Source: Hygrocybe punicea
Taxonomy: Eukaryota > Basidiomycota > Agaricomycetes > Agaricales > Hygrophoraceae
DNA: 64,000 nt
NCBI GenBank assembly: GCA_963556145.1
Contig: OY744461.1
Coordinates: forward strand, 5,776,891 to 5,840,890
Direction of reading: 5' to 3'
The notes below the pieces were generated by a model that worked only from the letters and a program-made list of their open reading frames with translations, was not told the DNA's origin and searched no databases. Made by a program: the position numbers and the translations under genes. This document shows, piece by piece, positions 53,997 through 64,000 of this stretch (position 1 is its first letter; each line of letters begins with the position of its first letter).

Positions 53997-56900
53997 ATGA
54001 ATCCCCACAACATCATCCGTGTCTGCATTGCATGTTTGACTTATCTATATTTCCTTGCAAATGCAACATTGTTTCCACAACTATGCCAAGACAAACTTAT
54101 GTATATCTCTCCTGAACCAATTTCATGTCCTGTGATATCGACCTTGACCCAAGAATTGGGTGTTTTTCAAAGAAAACTCATAGAACATGAGTTGGCCCCA
54201 GATCAGGGCGATGCAACAATATTGATGCAAATAAATGCAACACTATATGTAAAGATCATTGGAATAACAAAAGAAACAAAAGATAACTTGACAGTCGATC
54301 CATTATTCGTTTGGACTACATTTAAAAATAGCACCTTCAAAATGCGAATACGTTCTATTCAATATGCCAGAACATATTTCTTACCTCCTAAATATCTCTT
54401 TGCTTTGTATTGTCTTCTCAAACCTATCACTGTCCAATGTCGTTGTAAAATGATCAAAGCATTGCTCATGCGATCGCTATTGAGACGACATGATTTCAAA
54501 ACATATTTATTTCATTGTATTACTAGTTCTCTATCACATGCAACGTTGCTGTGGACCACACTATGTTTCATAATACGGCATAGCTGTTCAAACATAATTG
54601 TGTTCAATTTGAATTTATTCGGACACTTGTTTAAATCTTTATATATAAATTTCATTCATAGATATGACTACATTGGTGGTGGTAAACGAATACCAACATT
54701 CAAGTTTAGCTTTCTTCAATCTTTTATGCTACCGTCTAATAATATCAACCATGATTCTGACATATTATTCGAATATGTGGGGCATATTGATGAACAAACA
54801 GCCAACACTTTATATGAAGATAGAAAAACATATGCATGTGTTAAAATGCCTTTACATGAACTTCTGCCAAATTTGACAGTGAAGGATATTGGTGAAATAA
54901 CAACAATACATGGTATATATTTGTCAAAGACATTACGAAGATTACATGGACAAGATCTATCTGTGGCATTAATGAGGCATAATTGTTCAGCTTGTGATAC
55001 TCATGTTTCTATTTTTCATGTGCATGATATTAAATCACATAAAGACCTGTGTAAACAGTGGTACAGAAGACAAAAAATGACAGAAACAAATGAGTGCGGC
55101 AAAGAAGAAACTCAGGCTCAAATGAAAGAAGAATTGGACAAGTCAGATAAGCAATTATTTCCTCCTCCTCCTCCATCTATTGAATTGAAGGAAACCATAA
55201 TCAGCAACTGGTGCAGAGATACATCACCTGAATGTTTCCAAGAAAGTGGGTGTGCTGTATGTGGTCAATTGGTTGCATTGAAAAACATGTCTTTATTGTC
55301 AAAGACGAAGGTTAATCTGAAAATATTAACTAGAGACAATATGGGAATCACAAGATGTGAACGATATCATTGTTCTGATCCAATAGAGGATATCAAAGGT
55401 CCAGTGCTAGATGACACATGTAAATGGATATGCAAACCATGTGTGCTCAGTCTGAATAAAGGCCAAACTCCCAAATATGCTTTGGCGAATGGACTTTGGA
55501 TGGGAAGAATTCCTGCACAACTTCAAAATCTAACATTTGCTGAACAACTTTTGATTGCCCGTGTTCGTCACAACAAATGTATTGTTCGTGTCTCCTCTGG
55601 GATGCATAAAATGAAAGCAAATGCCATCATGTTTCAAAACCCAACACCAAAGATATATCAACGGTTGCCTCCAACAATTAAAGAACTTGATGAAGTGCTA
55701 GCGTTTATTTTCACTGGTCCTGCCAGACCAACTCCAGAAGACATGGAGCGAACACCTTTATTGGTTCGCCGAAGGCGAGTTTCTGCAGCTTTAGAATGGC
55801 TGAAATTGAATCACATGGATTACTATGATTTAGATATCTCCTATGAAAATCTAGCACAATATCCAGATCATGGAATTCCTGTTGTGGTTGCATATCGACC
55901 AGCAGACACAAATAAGGAACCAGAAGCCACTAGTGCATTTGACAATGAAGTGGAAGATGGTGTGGAAGATGGGCCTTGTCCCTTTGTTGTTAGTGGAATA
56001 ACTGGCGAAAATCTAGATATTACAAGTCCAAAGGCATTAATAGCTAGAGCGACCAAGCACTTGATAGATGACCATGGTGGTGTTCTTGCCATAAGCCATG
56101 CTAGAAATCCAGAATCGTTCTTTAATAATCCTCAGTTATATCCTATGATGTTTCCCTGCCTATTTCCATATGGCTTGGGTGGTATTAGCAGCATAGACAA
56201 TGATGTTTTAAGCATCAGTGATATGATGCACAAAAGACATCTCCTGATGTACCATGACAAAAGATTTCAAACCGATCCCTATTTTCCATTGATTGCATTC
56301 AATCAAGAACAAATCAAAGACAGTACAACCGGAGGATATTTGTTGACTAATAAACATAATTTCAACGATATTGCAAATCGCCTGATGAATATCAATACAG
56401 CTGTTTTGGATGACCTCTCTAAAAGATTATCTAGAGGTGATAGAGTCAAACCGGATACATCAGAAGAGAAAGCATGCTATAAACTCATTTCTGATCTGGA
56501 TCACGTAGCTGGTCAGGTCAAAGGTTCAATTACTAACAAGAAATACATGCGAAATGAGATTTGGTCTCTGATATCCTATATTGGTGCTCCGACTTGGTTT
56601 ATCACTTTTGCACCTGCAGACATCAATCACCCACTATGCTTATATTATGCTGACAACAAAGAAAAGTTTTATCCTAAACTACGTCTACCCCAGGATTGTT
56701 ACAAACTAATTGCAAACAATCCAGTTGCTGGAGCCCGCTTTTTTCACTTTACTACTGAAATGTTCATCAAACATATATTAGGAATAAATGAATCTCATCC
56801 TGGCCTGTATGGAAACACATCAGGTTATTATGCAACGGTAGAGGAACAAGGACGTCTTACCTTGCATCTTCATATGCTGTTGTGGATAAAGGGATGCCTT

Positions 56901-59900
56901 ACACCTCAGGAAATACGTGACAAAATTATGGGTGAAAATTCTGACTTTCAGAAAAGATTAGTGGAATATTTGGAAAGTTTGTGTGTAGGACAATTCATGA
57001 CAGGTTCTAAAGATGAGGTATCACAGAAAATGGAACAGACAATGTCGAAACCTGAATATCAACCACCAACATGTGTCATGCCAGATCCACCATCATATAA
57101 TTGTTCCATGAATTGTCAATATCACAACAAAAGATCAACATGGTGGCAAAGGTTTCAAGATGTTGTAGATGATCTTTTATTGCGATTAAATGTACATAAC
57201 AGGCATGATGGCAAAAAAAAGCCATACTGTCTTAATTCGAAAGGTGAATGTAAACGACGATTTCCCCGTGATATCTTTCAACAAACTTTTGTAGAACCTA
57301 ACACTGGTGCTCTCAACCTCAAGCATGGTGAACCTTGGATGAACACGGTGACACCTGAAGTTACATATATGCTACGATGCAATTCTGATGTGACCAGCTT
57401 ATTATCAGGTACTGCTATAAAGGCCATAGTTGCATACATAACAGATTATATTACAAAATTCTCCTTGAAGACCTATAGCATTTTTGAAGTGATAAAAAGT
57501 ATTTTTGATAAGAATTCCAAAATGATTGGTGGCGACCTAAAAAGAAAAGACAAAGTCAGAAAGCTGTTTACACAAATAGTCAATTCACTCACCTCCAAAA
57601 TGGAAATTGGTGCTCCAATGGCTTCATTATATGTCCTTGGAAACCCTGATCACTACACCAGTCATAAATTCGTGCCATTCTTTTGGAGATCTTATGTTAA
57701 AGAGGTTATCAGTGCATGGTCTGATGAAGAAATTCCTAATATATGTGAAGACCAAAATAATGCACAAAAGGTTGTTATTGGTAAGAATAATGGCGCATAC
57801 ATTGGACTTTCCAAAGTAAATAATTATATGTTCAGACCCGCCTTGTATGATAATGTATCACTGTATGACTGGATACGTCTTGCCACTATGGAACCAAAGA
57901 AAAGACGCACCAAAACAAAGACCAAAAGGGCCAGAAAAGAACCAGTGCAAAACCAAATTTTTGACAATCTAGGCTGTGATGATTTGTCTGACTCTTGCAC
58001 TGAACCTACTAATGTTGACTATTCCAGTGATGACAACTTGTCTGATGTCGTTGATAATGATATACTCATGGAGATAGATGAAATTCCAAAACCTGATAGT
58101 TTGAATAGACATGCAGGCACAGAAATAGCTGATAAAACAAATGAAGTTGATCTTAATAAATTGACAAAATTTGAAAATGATTATACTTTACATTCCAATC
58201 ATCCACAATATCTTACCCACCATGCCAAAATGAAAGGGAATGATCCTTTCATAGTTCCTAATTTTATTCCGAACACTTTGCCAAGGGCTGACCGTGGTGA
58301 TCGAGAATATTATTGTTGTACAATGTTAACGTTTTTCAAGCCATGGAGAAGTGGCAAAGAACTCAAAAGTAAATTACAAACATGGGATAATGCTTTTATA
58401 GACCACGAGTTTTCTAAAAAAGAACTAGAGATCATGAAATACTTTGGTCTGCGGTATGAATGTTTGGATGCAAGAGATGATTTCTCTGCTAAACGTCAGA
58501 AGAATAATACTGCAAATATAAGGTATTCATGGGCGACCTCAAACGGTCTTGATGAACTGGATGACATGCACAATGCTGAATTTGCATTTAATGGCGACGA
58601 CTTCAACAACAATATTGATGAAGACAATAATGACACGGAAATACTCCTGAAACTTGGTCAAAAAGGACAAAAAAGGAAAGATCAAATGCTGATAGCTGAA
58701 AGAACTTTGAAAAGGTCAGGGTGGCTCGATGATTGTATTGATGGTACCCCAGATATAGGACCGTTGATACCTATAGAACCACCTGTAGTACAATCAGCAA
58801 AATTGTGGAGAACTGCAGTCCTTGCAAAGAAAAAGGAAATCATCGATGACAGAAATAAAAATTTACCAACAAACACAGCAACCATAAATAAATTGGGAAA
58901 TTTTCAATATAATGATGTCAAGATAGTGGATGCAGCATACATCAACCATATGTTTATTCCTGCAAACAGAGCTGATCGTCATCTTATTGATGTAACTATC
59001 AATGATTACAAGTTGAACACTGACCAAAAGAGAGCATTTCATATCATTGCGAATCACTCTACTTTGATTAACGGTTCTGATAAGCTACGCATGTATCTTG
59101 GTGGGATGGCAGGCACAGGGAAATCACAAGTCATCAAAGCATTGACTAGTTTTTTTGGTAAACACAACGAAAATCATCGATTTGTGGTTCTTGCACCAAC
59201 CGGTGGTGCTGCTGCCCTTGTAAATGGATCCACATATCACTCCATTCTTGGAATTAATCAGGGAGGATCATCTCGTTCCCTTGCACAAGTACGTGCCAAT
59301 CTTGATGGTGTGGATTACATTTTCATTGATGAGGTGTCAATGTTATCTTGCAGAGATATGTATAAAATCAGTGCTCAGTGTGCAAAAGCACGTGGTGTTT
59401 ATGATGAACCCTTTGGTGGCATTAATATGATATTTGCAGGAGATTTTGGCCAACTTCCACCAGCTATGAGTGGTGCTCCTTTATACTCTGGAACCGTTGG
59501 TGTCCAAATCAATTCCAGTCAAACTATAGCAAATCAGGAAGCAGCTATAGGCAAAGCTCTTTGGCATCAAATAACAACAGTTGTTATATTACGTGAAAAT
59601 ATGAGACAAACCAATCAGTCAGAAGAAGATGTCCAACTGAGGCTTGCTTTGGAAAACATGAGATACAAAGCATGTACTCCCAAAGATATTGCATTTCTTC
59701 ATACTCGTGTTGCAGGAAAAGGTCCAAATGATCCAAAATTAGCCCAAAAGAAATTCAGGAATGTGTCAGTTATAACTGCATTGAATGCACAAAAAGACAA
59801 AATCAATGAACTTGGTATTCAACGTTTTGCTGCTGAAAATAGGAGACCATTAACATCATTCTATTCCATAGACAGATGGAATGATCCTACTAGTTCCAAT

Positions 59901-61742
59901 AGCAAAAGAAAATCTCATCACATGTCAACAATTTTGGATCCTATTCGACACACAAAGATATTGGAACCTTCACTCCAAAAGCTACTTTGGAGCCAACCAC
60001 ATGCATCATCCTCTGATCATATACCAGGAAGATTGGACTTATGTGTAGGCATGCCAGTGATGCTGAGGAACAATGATGCAACAGAGTGCTGCATTACCAA
60101 AGGAGCAGAGGGCATAGTTGTGGGTTGGCAGAGTGCAATAGGTCCTGAGCAACAAACTGTACTGGACACTTTATTTGTCAGATTATTGAATCCTCCAAAA
60201 GAAATTAACATAGAAGGACTTCCTGAAAATGTTGTGCCGATTACAAAACATGTCACTTCCACCATGTGCTCATTACCCAATGATGATGTGATATCTTTGT
60301 CAAGAGAACAAGTGTTGGTACTACCTAATTTTGCAATGACTGATTATGCATGTCAAGGACGTACTCGTCCTAACAATGTAGTTGACCTCAGTAGTTGTAG
60401 AAACCACCAATCCTATTATACTTGCTTATCAAGAAGTGCTTCTGCAGCAGGAACTATCATCATGCAAGGCTTTGATCCTAAAGTAATTACTGGGGGTGCT
60501 TCTGGATATCTCAGGCAGGAATTCAGAGAATTAGAACTGCTTGATGAGATTACCAAACTGAAATATCAAGGACTCTTACCAGACCATGTCAAGGGAGATC
60601 AGCGAAATTCTATCATTGATCAATTTAGAAAATGGAAAGGAAAGTCATATATTCCAAAAAACATTCATCATGCTATCGCATGGAAAGCCACGGAGCAACT
60701 AAATCAATACACAACACAGCCCTCTCCATGGCAATTAATTAAACATATGAACAAAAATCAAAAGGCAGATTTCAGAAACCTCAACTTTGTTCCTGCAAAA
60801 GGAACTGTTCCAATCACTGTCACTCATAAAAATTCGATGGCCAATGTATTGCAAAATAAAAAACGAAAATTACAACAAGTTGTAAGTTCATCTTCCATAG
60901 TGAAAAAAAGACGAAAAACAAGTACTATTGAATTAAATGAACCAAAAGGGTTTATATGGGATGCGGAAGATTGGAGCTGTGCTTATGATTCACTCTTTAC
61001 AATATTACTAGCAATATGGAATGAAGATCCATCAAGTTGGAAAAAAAGATTCAATAGCATCAATGAAATATTAAAGATTTTGAGCTTAGGATTCAAACGA
61101 TCCAAGAATCACACAACAGATTTAGAAACAGTTAGAAATACAATCAGACATTTATTGCATCAAGATAAACCCGAAATATTTCCTTATGGTCAAGTTGGCA
61201 TTGCCATAAGTGATTTGGCCCATTATATAATGAAAGCAAATGAACCAATGACTTCAACTTGTCTTAAATGTATCAATTGTGAAAACATAACCATTCTGGA
61301 AAATGATAGATGTGACGCCATCTTTCATTGTTCATATTCATTTTCTGGAACAATCTCAACATGTCTTGCTCAAATCATAGTTAATAGACAACGGCACAAA
61401 TGTCAATTGTGTTGGGGAGAGATTACTAAATTTATTGCATTTAACAAAATTCCACCTCTAATCATGTTTACAGTTGACTCTATTGAGAATTTAATAATTA
61501 GTCAAGTTATAAACTTGTCAATTGATGACATATCCACTGCTTACACATTGAGAGGAATTGTGTACTTTGGTGATGCACATTTTACTGCCCGCATATTCAT
61601 CAACAGTATGGTATGGTTTCATGATGGTATATCAACCAGATCAATTTGTATTAATGAAGGTGATATAGATGACTTTTCAAATATTAATTTATTGTCATGT
61701 AATGGTAATAATGCTGTACTGTTTATATATGCTCAATCTTAA
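53997..61742 (+). CDS. Intact Helitron Rep-helicase with USP-like C-terminal domain (2581 aa)
   Basis: Rolling-circle transposase, single uninterrupted exon. Residues before M244 (54726) have no match in the relatives here and may not be translated. Then come a Cys motif MRHNCSACDTH, SGCAVCG and CKPC zinc-ribbon-like cysteines, and AEQLLIARVRHNKCIVRVSS. Rep: WFITFAPADINHP (about 867-880), LTLHLHMLLW with H957 and H959, AYITDYITK with Y1147 and Y1151. Acidic linker about 1310-1400. PIF1-like helicase: GGMAGTGKSQ (K1709), DYIFIDEVSML (D1778, E1779), IFAGDFGQLPP, LRENMRQ, YACQGRTRP, YTCLSRSASAAG. C-terminal module: WSCAYDSLFTILLAIW (C2328), CX2C pairs, DAHFTARIF (H2528), WFHDG (D2543), a Cys-His-Asp arrangement as in ubiquitin-specific proteases. 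The stop is followed within a few bases by truncated LINE sequence. All expected catalytic residues are present. Confidence 0.9.
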   Translation: MNPHNIIRVCIACLTYLYFLANATLFPQLCQDKLMYISPEPISCPVISTLTQELGVFQRKLIEHELAPDQGDATILMQINATLYVKIIGITKETKDNLTVDPLFVWTTFKNSTFKMRIRSIQYARTYFLPPKYLFALYCLLKPITVQCRCKMIKALLMRSLLRRHDFKTYLFHCITSSLSHATLLWTTLCFIIRHSCSNIIVFNLNLFGHLFKSLYINFIHRYDYIGGGKRIPTFKFSFLQSFMLPSNNINHDSDILFEYVGHIDEQTANTLYEDRKTYACVKMPLHELLPNLTVKDIGEITTIHGIYLSKTLRRLHGQDLSVALMRHNCSACDTHVSIFHVHDIKSHKDLCKQWYRRQKMTETNECGKEETQAQMKEELDKSDKQLFPPPPPSIELKETIISNWCRDTSPECFQESGCAVCGQLVALKNMSLLSKTKVNLKILTRDNMGITRCERYHCSDPIEDIKGPVLDDTCKWICKPCVLSLNKGQTPKYALANGLWMGRIPAQLQNLTFAEQLLIARVRHNKCIVRVSSGMHKMKANAIMFQNPTPKIYQRLPPTIKELDEVLAFIFTGPARPTPEDMERTPLLVRRRRVSAALEWLKLNHMDYYDLDISYENLAQYPDHGIPVVVAYRPADTNKEPEATSAFDNEVEDGVEDGPCPFVVSGITGENLDITSPKALIARATKHLIDDHGGVLAISHARNPESFFNNPQLYPMMFPCLFPYGLGGISSIDNDVLSISDMMHKRHLLMYHDKRFQTDPYFPLIAFNQEQIKDSTTGGYLLTNKHNFNDIANRLMNINTAVLDDLSKRLSRGDRVKPDTSEEKACYKLISDLDHVAGQVKGSITNKKYMRNEIWSLISYIGAPTWFITFAPADINHPLCLYYADNKEKFYPKLRLPQDCYKLIANNPVAGARFFHFTTEMFIKHILGINESHPGLYGNTSGYYATVEEQGRLTLHLHMLLWIKGCLTPQEIRDKIMGENSDFQKRLVEYLESLCVGQFMTGSKDEVSQKMEQTMSKPEYQPPTCVMPDPPSYNCSMNCQYHNKRSTWWQRFQDVVDDLLLRLNVHNRHDGKKKPYCLNSKGECKRRFPRDIFQQTFVEPNTGALNLKHGEPWMNTVTPEVTYMLRCNSDVTSLLSGTAIKAIVAYITDYITKFSLKTYSIFEVIKSIFDKNSKMIGGDLKRKDKVRKLFTQIVNSLTSKMEIGAPMASLYVLGNPDHYTSHKFVPFFWRSYVKEVISAWSDEEIPNICEDQNNAQKVVIGKNNGAYIGLSKVNNYMFRPALYDNVSLYDWIRLATMEPKKRRTKTKTKRARKEPVQNQIFDNLGCDDLSDSCTEPTNVDYSSDDNLSDVVDNDILMEIDEIPKPDSLNRHAGTEIADKTNEVDLNKLTKFENDYTLHSNHPQYLTHHAKMKGNDPFIVPNFIPNTLPRADRGDREYYCCTMLTFFKPWRSGKELKSKLQTWDNAFIDHEFSKKELEIMKYFGLRYECLDARDDFSAKRQKNNTANIRYSWATSNGLDELDDMHNAEFAFNGDDFNNNIDEDNNDTEILLKLGQKGQKRKDQMLIAERTLKRSGWLDDCIDGTPDIGPLIPIEPPVVQSAKLWRTAVLAKKKEIIDDRNKNLPTNTATINKLGNFQYNDVKIVDAAYINHMFIPANRADRHLIDVTINDYKLNTDQKRAFHIIANHSTLINGSDKLRMYLGGMAGTGKSQVIKALTSFFGKHNENHRFVVLAPTGGAAALVNGSTYHSILGINQGGSSRSLAQVRANLDGVDYIFIDEVSMLSCRDMYKISAQCAKARGVYDEPFGGINMIFAGDFGQLPPAMSGAPLYSGTVGVQINSSQTIANQEAAIGKALWHQITTVVILRENMRQTNQSEEDVQLRLALENMRYKACTPKDIAFLHTRVAGKGPNDPKLAQKKFRNVSVITALNAQKDKINELGIQRFAAENRRPLTSFYSIDRWNDPTSSNSKRKSHHMSTILDPIRHTKILEPSLQKLLWSQPHASSSDHIPGRLDLCVGMPVMLRNNDATECCITKGAEGIVVGWQSAIGPEQQTVLDTLFVRLLNPPKEINIEGLPENVVPITKHVTSTMCSLPNDDVISLSREQVLVLPNFAMTDYACQGRTRPNNVVDLSSCRNHQSYYTCLSRSASAAGTIIMQGFDPKVITGGASGYLRQEFRELELLDEITKLKYQGLLPDHVKGDQRNSIIDQFRKWKGKSYIPKNIHHAIAWKATEQLNQYTTQPSPWQLIKHMNKNQKADFRNLNFVPAKGTVPITVTHKNSMANVLQNKKRKLQQVVSSSSIVKKRRKTSTIELNEPKGFIWDAEDWSCAYDSLFTILLAIWNEDPSSWKKRFNSINEILKILSLGFKRSKNHTTDLETVRNTIRHLLHQDKPEIFPYGQVGIAISDLAHYIMKANEPMTSTCLKCINCENITILENDRCDAIFHCSYSFSGTISTCLAQIIVNRQRHKCQLCWGEITKFIAFNKIPPLIMFTVDSIENLIISQVINLSIDDISTAYTLRGIVYFGDAHFTARIFINSMVWFHDGISTRSICINEGDIDDFSNINLLSCNGNNAVLFIYAQS

Positions 61743-62430
61743 TATGTGTTCTCTTGCTAAAAGAAGGGACGAGTAACATGCCATGCAAAGCAATGGCCCA
61801 CACCCCACTAGTAACACAGAGATGCGTCTTTTCCTCATATTGTGGAGTAGCCGCTCTGTGACCACGTTTGGGAATGCCCCTTTGATGTCCAAGAAGAGGA
61901 TTGCAGCTACTCTTTTGTTCCGCCAGGCATGTTTGATTCGATGAACTAGGATGTGCATAGAGTTGGTAGTGGTTCGTCTGGGTCACCCGCCAAAGTGGTG
62001 GGAGGGTAGGAGTTGGTGTTCTTCGACCATGGTTGTTATGGTTTCTGCGATGATAGATGTCAGTAGTTTTGGGAGGGTGTTAAGTAATACGATGGGGCGA
62101 TAGGCTTTGGGAATGTCATATCTTGGTTTATCTGGTTTGCGTAGAGCGCTGGTGATGGAGTCCTTCCATGGGGCATAATAGATGTTGAGTGTGAGAATGG
62201 CATTGAAGATGTTGTAAATGTGGTCTGAAATGAGTGCTGTGCATTCTTTGAGTACGATGTTTGGGATGCCATCCGGGCCTGGGGCTTTGAAGGGGAGTAT
62301 TTTGGCGAGGTGTTTGGTGATGAGGTGTTTGGAGATGTGTGTCTTGTAGGGGACTTGATCTGGGTATATGTAGTCTTGTGGGACTGAGGAATGTTCAGGT
62401 GGGGGGGGAAAGAAGGAGTTAGCGATGGCC
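61743..62430 (-). pseudogene. LINE reverse transcriptase fragment, copy 2
   Basis: The minus strand reads AIANSFFPPPPEHSSVPQ, LPFKAPGPDGIPNIVL (the APGPDGI block of LINE RTs), AYRPIVLLNTLPKLLTSIIA (the RPI.L block), EEHQLLPSHHFGG, a frameshift near 61983, and AAILFLDIKGAFPNVV (motif A with the catalytic aspartate). It is lost after FSKRTH, where the Helitron ORF end abuts. Motif C (YADD-type) is missing. It belongs with the endonuclease at 63166-64000; the two are separated by a 735-bp insertion with an LTR-like block. Confidence 0.8.
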
Positions 62431-63165
62431 CAGTGATACGCACTCACCCGCGCTGACCACCGAATTGATGAATCGAACATGTCCTAGCTATCCTTCAAAA
62501 CGAGCCCGACATGCTGCGACTTCGCGATGGCTCGCAACCACTTGTGCGACCTCTTGATTGTACTGTGAACATCTCCGACAAAGTCGCAGACCAAGAAAGA
62601 AAAACCTTCAAATCGGAGTGAGTCCCGGACTCTCGCATAATCGTTCACCTTTCATCTTAGATAGACTAACTCGTTTAGAACACTTATTCCCTTTCTCCCA
62701 CCAGACTCCTTTGTTCTTCCTTTGTTACAAGACTATCTTCATCCTCCTTTTAGGACCGTTTTTGGCTACGTTTTCATGTGATTCATACATATATATTCCT
62801 TTCTTTTGACCCCTATCAGAGTAAAGTTTCTTTCTTTCCACGACTTTTTACTTCTCCTCCGATCTCCGACCATCGACATATAAAATAGCTATGTAGATTA
62901 TGCTTAATCACAAGAGAGAGTGCATCGTTCCCCCCTTCCTACTTCATTATCTCCCTCGAAAATCATCGCAACATTACTTGCTTCAAGTTCAACTATCGCC
63001 AACTTTAGTTCAATACCTCGACCTTTTATCATTGTCATGACTTTAATTGCTAAGTCACACTATCGATCGCAATCGTCACGATACTTGTAGAGGCTAAATC
63101 CTTCACTTACTTGTAATTGTACCAGTTGTAGAGTGTTGTTGTTTAGTGCACAGCACCACGACTTG
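62431..63165 (-). mobile_element. LTR-like block and flank inserted in LINE, copy 2
   Basis: 62543-63152 is the LTR-like block, essentially identical to 8039-8648. On the minus strand it is followed by AG and TGGTTGCGAGCC (possible primer-binding site), then about 100 bp that are cut off. The whole inserted segment is bordered by GTGATACGCA (62434-62443) and its inverted copy TGCGTATCAC near 63165. On both sides the LINE protein continues (linker ending NEAKSR, then AIANSFFPPP). Confidence 0.5.
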
Positions 63166-64000
63166 CGTATCACCGGCTCTTGGCTTCATTCAACGTTGCG
63201 TAGGTTATGTGACCATCTGGGTGGGTTATTTCCAGGGTGGGGATAGAGCTCTTGCCACCGTCTCCTCTGGGGTTGTCACTGATGGGGTTGGATATGCATT
63301 TGTTGATCGTCCAGAGGTTGTTGTTGTTCGCTTTGTCAAGAAAGGCTGACCAGTGTTTTTCTTTGGCTTTGAGAATTTCGTTACTGTATAGGTTGCGTGC
63401 GGTTCTGTGTTCATCATGACTGGGGTGAGCGGCGTCTATTCGGTGCTTGTAAGATAATCGACTTAGTCTGTTTTTGTCTCGCTTGAGTTGGTTTAGTTGC
63501 GGTGTCCACCATTGTTTTGAGTGTGGGCATGGTGTGGAGACGGAAACTATGGCTTTGATTGTTGACTGTAGTACGTTAGTCAGTGAGGATATGGCGTCAT
63601 CTAGTTGTTGTTGGGAGGTGATGGGGGCTGTTGGGGGGAGTTGTCATAATTGGGTGTCGAGGTGGGTGCAGAACATGTCCCAATTTGTGTTGCGAAAGTT
63701 TCGTGAGAATTTGTCAGGTCTTAGTTTTGGGTGGAGGGCGATGGAAGTGGATATCGGTATGTGGTCAGTGCCAGTTGGGCGTAGTTCTGGTTTGGTGTTG
63801 CAGGAGAGTATGTGGTTGCTCGTTTTGGTGGTGCAGAAGACATTAGCTGTTCTGGTCCAGTTTTTCGTTGCCATAGATTTGAGGGTGGGGAGGTTTTTGG
63901 GTAGTGCCATTATCATGTTGCAGTCGGCCATGGCTTCAATGAGTAATCTTGCTTGGGCTAGGGCGTTGGCGGTGAATAGGTGATGATTTCGCTCTTCGTC
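63166..64000 (-). pseudogene. LINE endonuclease and linker, copy 2 (runs off window)
   Basis: Nearly identical to 8662-9496. It contains the endonuclease C-terminal part (TDHIPISTSIALHPKLRPDK) and the linker. The stop after LDTQL at 63644 is shared with copy 1, so the element was already dead when the two copies separated. The rest of the domain and ORF1 lie beyond the window end. Confidence 0.8.

Noticed and set aside
61695..61986. Two overlapping minus-strand frames as separate genes
   Set aside because: They are frames of one frameshifted LINE reverse transcriptase; the left ends read antisense into the Helitron ORF.

Overview
The window looks like transposon-rich, gene-poor DNA of a basidiomycete fungus, most likely an agaricomycete. 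The reasons are short GT-AG introns of about 45-65 bp, intron-rich hypothetical genes that resemble multi-copy agaricomycete families, a fungal fatty-acid-synthase beta fragment, an NB-ARC (NLR-like) remnant, a gag/APE LINE and several Helitron Rep-helicases. There is one 200-bp run of N (42980-43179).

Layout. 1-2.9 kb: a decayed divergent gene pair (hypothetical protein on minus, S/P/K-rich protein on plus) that ends at a 44-bp minisatellite (2985-4640). 5.2-8.0 kb: a small inverted-repeat element, then a low-complexity Asp/Asn/Gln-rich gene-like unit with a 227-bp inverted repeat; a second copy lies at 41.5-43 kb. 8.0-11.9 kb: an LTR-like block joined to a decayed LINE; the LTR plus the LINE endonuclease recur almost unchanged at 62.5-64 kb. 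12-22.6 kb: gene debris (a WD40 protein, an FAS beta fragment, an NLR fragment, unidentified exons) with shared direct and inverted repeats.

23.2-39.8 kb is a nested Helitron complex. A plus-strand Helitron protein begins at 23172, is cut at 24615 by a 10,450-bp insertion, resumes at 35071 and runs to 39826 with two frameshifts. The insertion is itself a Helitron in the opposite orientation. It carries a 2097-codon ORF (25143-31436), a 150-bp GC-rich satellite and hairpin termini with asymmetric inverted repeats. The same kind of terminus marks a second break at 39831. A further minisatellite follows at 40.4-41.2 kb.

43.2-53 kb carries four apparently intact intron-rich genes: a divergent pair (44354-45531 minus, 46194-48241 plus) homologous to the decayed pair at 1-2.9 kb, an ATP-grasp-like protein (48329-50151 minus) and a basic/acidic low-complexity protein (50985-52908 plus). 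Clusters of GTTCGGT/ACCGAAC motifs, including an 18-bp-arm palindrome, lie on the left of the set and between its last two genes.

53997-61742 is an uninterrupted 2581-codon Helitron protein with Rep HUH, two-tyrosine, PIF1-like helicase and a C-terminal cysteine-peptidase-like (USP-type) module. It is the best candidate for an active element here and abuts a truncated LINE reverse transcriptase.
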